Below, piece after piece: positions 32,597 to 38,194 of a DNA stretch of 38,194 nt (position 1 is the stretch's first letter; each line of letters begins with the position of its first letter). Origin of the DNA: Acetobacter sp. (GTDB lineage: Bacteria; Pseudomonadota; Alphaproteobacteria; RF32; CAG-239); contig JAMPED010000008.1 in the NCBI GenBank assembly GCA_023665325.1, forward strand, positions 1 through 38,194, written 5' to 3'. The notes beneath the pieces are model-generated. The model was given only the letters and a program-made list of their open reading frames with translations, was not told the origin of the DNA and made no database searches. The translations under genes and the position numbers were made by a program.

Positions 32597-32629
32597 AAAA
32601 AACCTCATACAACTAGGTATGAGGTTTTT
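32597..32629. terminator. Bidirectional rho-independent terminator
   Basis: A 13-bp stem AAAAACCTCATAC / GTATGAGGTTTTT with a six-base loop (AACTAG). It lies between the convergent small membrane protein gene and prfA and can serve both. Confidence 0.9.
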
Positions 32630-32632
32630 GTT

Positions 32633-33706
32633 TTAATCAATTTCGGCTAAACGTTGCGCCTGATCCTCGGTTACTAAAGCATCGATTATTTCATCTAGTG
32701 CCTCACCCGTTACTACATCATCAAGCTTATATAATGTTAAATTGATACGGTGATCGGTTACACGCCCTTGCGGATAATTGTAAGTACGAATCCGTTCACT
32801 TCTATCACCACTACCTACCTGTAATTTACGTTTTTCAGAATATGTTGCGTCAATATTAGCTTTTTGTGTATCGTACAATTTTGCACGCAAGTGGTTCATT
32901 GCCTTTTCTTTATTCTTAAACTGTGAGCGGTCATCCTGACACTGCACAACAATACCAGTTGGGATGTGGGTAATGCGTACAGCAGATTCGGTCCGGTTGA
33001 CGTGTTGTCCACCAGCACCAGATGCTCTATATACATCAATTTTCAAATCTGCTGGGTTTATATATAAATCAACTTCTTCAATCTCTGGCAATACGGCTAC
33101 AGTTGCAGCGGATGTGTGAACACGCCCCTGCGACTCGGTTACTGGAACACGTTGCACACGATGTGCGCCAGATTCAAATTTTAATTTGGCAAATACGTCT
33201 TTACCTGTAATTTTCGCAGATGCCTCCTTATAACCACCAATACCGTTTTCGTTAGCATCTAAAATTTCGAATCGCCAGCCTTGTTTTTGTGAATAACGCT
33301 GATACATCTCAAACAACACAGCGGCAAACAAGGCAGCTTCATCACCACCTGTTCCCGCACGGACTTCCAAGATAGCATTTTTTTCATCATCTTCCTCTTT
33401 AGGTAATAAAAGAACTTTTATTTCCTTTTCCAAGAGAGGTAATTGTTCTTTAAGTTCATAATACTCTGCTTCTGCAAGCTCTTTCATCTCTTTATCAAGA
33501 GACGAATCCTGCATCATTTCTGCGGCGTCTTTAAAACTTTGCTCTTGTCGCTGATAGTTATGAATTGCTTCAACGACTGGCTCTAAGACTGATATCTCTT
33601 TATTTAATTTAACTAGTTCATCTGCGGAAATCCCAGATGTTGAAAGCAGAGATTGTACTTCTTCAAAACGACTGACAACACCTGCCAATTTCTCTTGAAA
33701 ATTCAT
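32633..33706 (-). CDS. prfA: Peptide chain release factor 1
   Basis: Reads UAA and UAG and triggers peptide release. At 357 residues it has family length. The codon-recognition motif is PVT (188-190), the PxT form of RF1 rather than the SPF of RF2, inside [19 protein letters not shown]. The catalytic GGQ (232-234) lies in [18 protein letters not shown]. An N-terminal helical domain precedes it. An AAGGAAA site lies before the ATG. The usual downstream partner prmC is absent here. Confidence 0.96.
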   Translation of the reverse strand: MNFQEKLAGVVSRFEEVQSLLSTSGISADELVKLNKEISVLEPVVEAIHNYQRQEQSFKDAAEMMQDSSLDKEMKELAEAEYYELKEQLPLLEKEIKVLLLPKEEDDEKNAILEVRAGTGGDEAALFAAVLFEMYQRYSQKQGWRFEILDANENGIGGYKEASAKITGKDVFAKLKFESGAHRVQRVPVTESQGRVHTSAATVAVLPEIEEVDLYINPADLKIDVYRASGAGGQHVNRTESAVRITHIPTGIVVQCQDDRSQFKNKEKAMNHLRAKLYDTQKANIDATYSEKRKLQVGSGDRSERIRTYNYPQGRVTDHRINLTLYKLDDVVTGEALDEIIDALVTEDQAQRLAEID

Positions 33707-33783
33707 TATTATTTTTCCTTAGTTATTTTAATCTGTTGTTTATCTATCAGTTCTATCTAAAAATGCAACATTTAAAGTATCAT

Positions 33784-34638
33784 CTAATTTAGCGAATCTA
33801 ATGGAATATTCATTTTGCGACGTTTCACTAAAATATCTTTTTCTGTTCCTTTAATGTATACTTTAACATTTTGTGGACGCCCAACAGATAAGAAAAGATT
33901 ATTTGTGTAGTCTATTTCTTTTTTATCTCCTTGGTGAAATACACCTTGGAAATAAATCTTATTTTTATCTTTTAGCTCTACCCAGCTTTCGCCTACGAAC
34001 TCTACTATTACTTTATCATCTACAATCTCGGAAGCTTGTTCTTCAATTGTGTTAAGCTCTGTAACCGATGTCTGTACTAACGTATTTTCTTCTGTCGGTA
34101 CAATATTTTCTTCTATTATATTTTCCTCAGTAGTTAATGTCGTATTTTCATCTGTAACAACACTTTCCGTTACAGTTTCTTGTACGAGAGTTTCTTCTGT
34201 TAGAACTTCCTCTTGTGGTTTAGTTTCTGATGTTTTTGAAGCTATTGAGTATGTATACCAACTCCACCCCCCATATATTATTGCCAGCGCTAAAATACCA
34301 GCAATAATGTGTTTACTGCTACTTTTATTTACTTCAGGAGTTTCTGTTGTTTCCTCGCCTTGCCCCCCCTCTTGCTCAAAGGCAGCTTTATACAATTTAA
34401 CGGCACGCTCAGGATTTAACCCTAAATAGCGCGCATAACAGCGAACATAACCAACACCATATGGAATCGGCGGCAATGTTTCATAATCCCCTTCTTCTAA
34501 GGCGGTTAGATAAATCTTGCGGATACATAACTCAGAAGAAATATCTTCCATACTTTTCTTTTGTTTCAAGCGGCTACTTTTTAAAATTGTACCGATATCA
34601 TCAATGTTAATATCTAAATCTTCTGTATTTTCCATCAT
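33784..34638 (-). CDS. RodZ-like membrane protein with helix-turn-helix and DUF4115-type domain
   Basis: A 284-residue bitopic protein. The start is uncertain: ATG at 34638 follows GGAAG, while 34650 and 34701 are also in frame. The N-terminal helix-turn-helix of the HTH_25 kind runs about residues 15-80 (IGTILKSSRLKQKKSMEDISSELCIRKIYLTALE). A single membrane helix (about 110-130) and a long Thr/Glu-rich periplasmic linker follow. The C-terminal beta domain (about 205-282, VEFVGESWVELKDKNKIYFQG) is of the DUF4115 type. RodZ links MreB to the cell wall and controls rod shape. This family is often found beside ispG, not between ptsP and prfA. Function is inferred from architecture. Confidence 0.8.
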   Translation of the reverse strand: MMENTEDLDINIDDIGTILKSSRLKQKKSMEDISSELCIRKIYLTALEEGDYETLPPIPYGVGYVRCYARYLGLNPERAVKLYKAAFEQEGGQGEETTETPEVNKSSSKHIIAGILALAIIYGGWSWYTYSIASKTSETKPQEEVLTEETLVQETVTESVVTDENTTLTTEENIIEENIVPTEENTLVQTSVTELNTIEEQASEIVDDKVIVEFVGESWVELKDKNKIYFQGVFHQGDKKEIDYTNNLFLSVGRPQNVKVYIKGTEKDILVKRRKMNIPLDSLN

Positions 34639-34690
34639 TTTGACTTCCATTGTTAAAAGTTGGTTCGTGAGTATTAAAACATACTTTTTC

Positions 34691-36892
34691 TTAGATTTCA
34701 ATAGCGTGATCGCTTGCGTAGGATTTTAATTGCGGACGCAAGGTCTTTCGGGAAGAAGAAAGAATATTATTCAGATAATCTTCCACCCCTTTTGCTGGTA
34801 GTGATCGTATCATTGCTTTTACTTTACCATACGATGCACTTGACACGGAAAGATTTCGTAACCCTAAGCCTATTAAAGCCATTGCATCTAATGGATTACT
34901 TGCCATTTCTCCACATACTGAACACGGAACATTTGCTGCATTTGCTTCTTTAATTATCTTTTTCATTAAATTGAGAAATGGTGCTGATAAGACATCATAC
35001 CTTCCACTTAAGCGAGGATTTCCCCTATCGCACGCAAAGAAAAATTGATACAAATCGTTGGTTCCAACAGATATAAAATCGCAATATTTCAATATCTCTC
35101 GTAGTTGAAATACAACAGATGGCACCTCTATCATCATTCCTAAATTTACTTTTGATGGCAAATCATATCCTTCACGTTTTTCACGTTCATAAGCAAACAT
35201 AAATGTTTCTTTTGCCTCTAAAAATTCATCTAAATTTGAAATCATCGGAAACATCACGTTTAATTCTTTTCCTGATGCTGCTCGAATAAAAGCACGCATT
35301 TGTTTGCGGAGAATCGCTCTTCTATCTAAAGTAATACGAATCGAGCGCCATCCAATAGCTGGATTTTCTTCTTCAATACTATTCCAATAAGGTAGTAATT
35401 TATCTGAACCGACATCAAGACTTCTGAAAACAACGCGTTTACCATCAGCAGCATCATAAAGGCGCTTGTAGCATTCCACCTGTTTATTGATATCGGGCAT
35501 TTTTTCGGCGGACATAAATGGGATTTCAGTTCGATATAAACCGACCCCATCACAATTTGTACTTTTTATATAGTCAAAATCAAAGTCCATTCCTATATTG
35601 ATATATAAATTGATTCGTTCTCCATCTTTAGTTTTACTTTTTAGATTTTTCAGCTTTTGAATTTGCTGAAGTTCTTTCTGTTTTTCTTCTATTTTTTGTT
35701 TAATTTTCTCAATTATAGACTTGGAAGGGTTAATGCTAACACTACCATCTTTGCCATCCACCGCCATTAAGACGCCATCTTTAATTTCTTTAAATAATCC
35801 TTCAATTCCTGAGATAACTGGTACATTTAATGCTTTTGCAACAATGGCAACGTGCATTGTTGGTGTACATTCCTCAATGACTAATCCGCGAATCTTCTTA
35901 TAATCATAATCCATTAAATCTGCAGGTCCCATTGAGGTGGCAATAATAATTATATCTGTATAATCACTGTTAGTGCAAGCATTGCAATCTTCTCCACTTA
36001 GATATAAACGTAGGCGGTCAGCTATATCACGTAAATCGTGTAGACGCTCTTTAAGGTATGTATCCGTTGCACCAGATAATCTATTCCACATCTCGGAATA
36101 TGCTTGCTCAACAGCTGCCTCTGCTGTTAATCCAGAATTGATATGATTGATTATACGGTTATACCATCCTTTGTCATTTGCTATCATCCGATAAGCATCT
36201 AAAATTTCGATATGTTCCCCTTTATTCATTCCTTCTTGATTAAGCTTTGCATCTAAATCAGCGTTCATCCTTTGGCGGGCGTGTTCTAAATTTTTCAGTT
36301 CCTTATCTTTATCTTTAGCAAACATTTGCGTTACAGCTTTTCGACGGCGATGTACAACAACATTTCCTAAACCATATCCCCCATTTATAATTGTTCCTTT
36401 TAATTTATCTTTTGAAACGACTCCTCGGCTTTTGATAAACTTTTTAACATAGAGTGAAATTTCTTCCCCTGCTAAAAATTCACTTAGAAACATACACACG
36501 GTTTCCAGCGACTCAGCTTCTTGTTCGTTATAACTATGTGTTTTTTTGTAAGAAATCAATAACACACCAATAGGCTGGTTCCAACGGCGAACTGGTACAG
36601 CGATATTAAAAGCCTCTTTGGTTTTAGCGAATGAAGTATTATTATCTGCTCCCGCCTTTCCGATAACTCCCTCACCAATACGCACTGTTGTTTTTTTCTC
36701 ATCAGTAGAACTAACTATATGCTCTAAAGTAACATCATCTGCTTTAATGAAAATATCTGCCGAAAGAGCTTGGGTTTCCTCAGCAATAATTTTGATGACA
36801 AGTTTGAGTTTTTCTGCACCATCTTCTGTGCCTAATTCATTATGTATCCGTTTAATCACTTCAAGTGCAAAGTTTTTTTGCTGCTGATCCAT
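34691..36892 (-). CDS. ptsP: PEP-protein phosphotransferase EI-Ntr with GAF domain
   Basis: The first enzyme of the nitrogen phosphotransferase relay: it takes phosphate from PEP and passes it to NPr. It has 733 residues. An N-terminal GAF domain (about 10-140) senses metabolites. The phosphohistidine domain holds active His347 (ECTPTMHVAIVAKALNVPVI). The PEP-binding barrel shows GVGLYRTEIPFM, ENPAIGWRSIRI and Cys660 in VCGEMASNPL. EI proteins normally have a T-S-H segment; here it reads T-M-H, a small divergence that keeps His347. No ptsN or npr lies nearby. It is first in the group with the RodZ-like gene and prfA, and divergent from the cupin. Confidence 0.93.
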   Translation of the reverse strand: MDQQQKNFALEVIKRIHNELGTEDGAEKLKLVIKIIAEETQALSADIFIKADDVTLEHIVSSTDEKKTTVRIGEGVIGKAGADNNTSFAKTKEAFNIAVPVRRWNQPIGVLLISYKKTHSYNEQEAESLETVCMFLSEFLAGEEISLYVKKFIKSRGVVSKDKLKGTIINGGYGLGNVVVHRRRKAVTQMFAKDKDKELKNLEHARQRMNADLDAKLNQEGMNKGEHIEILDAYRMIANDKGWYNRIINHINSGLTAEAAVEQAYSEMWNRLSGATDTYLKERLHDLRDIADRLRLYLSGEDCNACTNSDYTDIIIIATSMGPADLMDYDYKKIRGLVIEECTPTMHVAIVAKALNVPVISGIEGLFKEIKDGVLMAVDGKDGSVSINPSKSIIEKIKQKIEEKQKELQQIQKLKNLKSKTKDGERINLYINIGMDFDFDYIKSTNCDGVGLYRTEIPFMSAEKMPDINKQVECYKRLYDAADGKRVVFRSLDVGSDKLLPYWNSIEEENPAIGWRSIRITLDRRAILRKQMRAFIRAASGKELNVMFPMISNLDEFLEAKETFMFAYEREKREGYDLPSKVNLGMMIEVPSVVFQLREILKYCDFISVGTNDLYQFFFACDRGNPRLSGRYDVLSAPFLNLMKKIIKEANAANVPCSVCGEMASNPLDAMALIGLGLRNLSVSSASYGKVKAMIRSLPAKGVEDYLNNILSSSRKTLRPQLKSYASDHAIEI

Positions 36893-36986
36893 CTTTCCCT
36901 CAACTTGAATTTTATGCTTGTAATTTTTCTTATACCACTTAATATTCTTATATTCCAGTTTATTTTTTAGAAAAGGATAAAATTTT

Positions 36987-37355
36987 ATGGCAACAAATTA
37001 CAAAAGAGGTGATAACGACACCCGCCCTTGGGGAACTTGGGAGGTTTTGGATTCCGGTGAAAATTTTTGTGTTAAGAAAATTACTGTTAATCCAGAAGCA
37101 ATTCTTTCTTTGCAGCTACACAATTATCGCGCTGAACATTGGATTATTGCAGAAGGTGAAGCTATGGTTGTTTTAGGCGAGGACACGCTTTATCGCAAAG
37201 CTGACGACTCGATTTATATTCCTGTTAAGACAAAGCACCGGATTAAAAATACATCTAAAGACAAAAAGCTAGTTTTTATCGAAATTCAGACAGGTGAAAA
37301 GCTTGATGAAAGCGATATTGTGCGCTATGAAGATAACTATGGCAGAATAAATTAA
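36987..37355 (+). CDS. Cupin, mannose-6-phosphate isomerase type II domain alone
   Basis: A 122-residue single-domain cupin. The pattern RPWGTWEVLD...FCVKKITVNPEAILSLQLHNYRAEHW...IPVKTKHRIKN...IEIQTGEKLDESDIVRYEDNYGR is the C-terminal isomerase domain of bifunctional ManC/AlgA proteins. The metal-binding His and Glu of the cupin strands are present (LHNYRAEHW, TKHRIKN). The nucleotidyltransferase half is missing, so it may act alone as a phosphomannose isomerase in GDP-mannose or surface-sugar supply. A weak AAAGGA site lies before the ATG. It is divergent from ptsP. Confidence 0.85.
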   Translation: MATNYKRGDNDTRPWGTWEVLDSGENFCVKKITVNPEAILSLQLHNYRAEHWIIAEGEAMVVLGEDTLYRKADDSIYIPVKTKHRIKNTSKDKKLVFIEIQTGEKLDESDIVRYEDNYGRIN

Positions 37356-37447
37356 GATTCTTTGTTGTTGAAAACATTGAGATTCATTTTTACAGATTTC
37401 CAAAAGTTAATTATTGATTAGTTAAATGAACTAGAGGGAATCTGTAA

Positions 37448-37855
37448 ATGTTTTTTGAAGAAGATTTTTCAATTGCACAAGAGGGGGGAATTGTTATTTC
37501 CGCTTATCAGGAGCTTTTGGATGAAAGAGCTTCGAATGATGAGTTTTGTTGGGGGTATTATTTGAGAATTGAAAATAATTCTAATGATACCATAAGTTTG
37601 CTAGGCAAAAACATTTCTGTTACAGATATGAAAGGTCGCGCAGTTTCGGTGGCTTATAATGGTTTTAATGGTGAAACACCGGTTTTAGAGCCTGGAGAAG
37701 TTTTTGAATTTGAAGATTATGCAACATCAAAAACCAGTGCTGTTTTATGTGGAAGCTGTCAAATTGCTAATATAAATGGAAAACAGATTAAAGATATTCA
37801 TTTGCCGGTCTTGAGTTTAATTGCAAATGACAATGCACAAAGAGTATTAAATTAG
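37448..37855 (+). CDS. apaG: ApaG domain protein
   Basis: A 135-residue protein with the ApaG fold, a fibronectin-like beta sandwich: YYLRIENNSNDTISLLGKNISVTDMKGR, then GETPVLEPGEVFEFEDYA and LCGSCQ. The length matches the standalone form. Its biological role is not firmly settled; in enterobacteria apaG lies with ksgA and apaH, which are absent here. GAGGG lies upstream of the ATG. A terminator follows the gene. Confidence 0.9.
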   Translation: MFFEEDFSIAQEGGIVISAYQELLDERASNDEFCWGYYLRIENNSNDTISLLGKNISVTDMKGRAVSVAYNGFNGETPVLEPGEVFEFEDYATSKTSAVLCGSCQIANINGKQIKDIHLPVLSLIANDNAQRVLN

Positions 37856-37883
37856 TTTTATTTTTATGAAATTATCTACTTAC

Positions 37884-37911
37884 CATTAAGCATCTTGCTT
37901 AATGTTTTTTT
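37884..37911 (+). terminator. Rho-independent terminator of apaG
   Basis: A 9-bp stem CATTAAGCA / TGCTTAATG with a three-base loop (TCT), followed by seven T. It lies 28 bases after the apaG stop. Confidence 0.9.
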
Positions 37912-38104
37912 ACAGCATTAGCATTTGGACTGTTTCAAAGGTTGAAATTGCCACTATTTGTATCGAACACCCAATAATGGGAACGCTTATATTGCCCAAA
38001 CCTTTACGGCAAAATTATACACTTGGACAACAGGTGAGGCTGATATCAAAAGTTTCCAAGGACAACAATGCATATCGTCTGACTTATGATTTCCTTGACT
38101 AAAC
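37902..38104 (+). CDS. Doubtful small ORF, possibly a gene remnant
   Basis: A 66-codon frame. Its only early ATG (37902) lies inside the terminator stem of apaG and has no ribosome site. Nevertheless, its composition looks protein-like (CIEHPIMGTLILPKPL, YTLGQQVRLISK, YRLTYDFLD, with beta-type alternation), and it ends shortly before a second terminator. It may be a truncated gene whose 5' end is lost, or a real gene with a later start (ATG at 37977). I do not recognise a family. Confidence 0.35.
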
Positions 38105-38113
38105 TTTCATTCA

Positions 38114-38138
38114 AAAACCCGCCATTTTGGCGGGTTTT
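38114..38138 (+). terminator. Rho-independent terminator
   Basis: A perfect 10-bp stem AAAACCCGCC / GGCGGGTTTT with a five-base loop, followed by further T. It supports the idea that a transcript passes through the preceding small frame. Confidence 0.85.
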
Positions 38139-38154
38139 GTTTTTGTATTCCGAA

Positions 38155-38177
38155 AACCACCGGCTAGGCCGGTGGTT
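38155..38177. repeat. Perfect 10-bp palindrome at window end, REP-like or IS200-type
   Basis: AACCACCGGC and GCCGGTGGTT flank a three-base TAG loop. It is far more GC-rich than its surroundings, has no T-run and is followed by CCGTAGAGCTTTAGCGG. Such palindromes occur as REP elements and at the ends of IS200/IS605-type insertion sequences. The window stops here, so the rest cannot be judged. Confidence 0.5.
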
Positions 38178-38194
38178 CCGTAGAGCTTTAGCGG

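Overview
The window looks like a chromosome segment of an AT-rich, probably host-associated alphaproteobacterium. I infer this from gene order and protein families, not from a database search. The supporting signs are a SPOR-domain/nagZ/tatA-like string, the 4.5S RNA gene beside dnaX-ybaB-recR, a periplasmic-binding lipoprotein divergent from rsmI-yraN, ptsP near prfA, and a standalone ApaG. A pilin-like protein with a G-RSMIEMLGVLAIVG N-terminus is also present. No rRNA or tRNA gene was seen.

Region 1 (about 1-16440, + strand) is the accessory region and the most interesting part. It opens with a small lipoprotein, a nucleophile-less alpha/beta-hydrolase-like protein and a 59-residue membrane peptide. 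Then come six consecutive genes for polytopic membrane proteins of the VirB6/TrbL type, with overlapping or closely spaced starts (1815-10121). They share an export signal, a short L/M-K-x-L/I/V-G/S-S motif just after the first membrane helix, and (in five) a D-x8-11-L/M-P block. Two of the six look like one VirB6 gene split in two, each half with its own signal peptide. The third carries a lipobox, and the sixth has an extra C-terminal domain of about 400 residues. A regulator with two XRE helix-turn-helix domains and an S24-like C-terminus follows its own candidate promoter. After it are a very acidic protein with seven perfect-period 90-bp repeats, a small hypothetical, a short secretin-like lipoprotein and a one-helix bitopic protein. 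A strong terminator closes the block. No VirB4, VirB11 or VirD4 ATPase is visible, so the assembly, if it is a transport machine, must be completed elsewhere.

Region 2 (16440-31025) is mostly housekeeping: tatA-like, nagZ and a SPOR protein (-); xthA, an S41 peptidase and rpmG (+); xerC and a ferritin-like protein (-); rpe and a PhoB-type regulator (+); recR, ybaB, dnaX and the 4.5S RNA (-); a PBP-activator-like lipoprotein (-); rsmI and yraN (+); truA and a Gfo/Idh/MocA dehydrogenase (-).

Region 3 (31123-38194) holds an orphan pilin-like gene and, just upstream of it, a 422-base stretch. I read that stretch as a structured non-coding RNA of about 260 nt with its own promoter, a 29-bp long-range stem and a terminator that competes with that stem. 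After it come a small membrane protein built of an internal duplication, prfA, a RodZ-like protein and ptsP (-), a cupin and apaG (+). The window ends with a doubtful small ORF, a terminator and a perfect 10-bp palindrome resembling a REP or IS200-type end.
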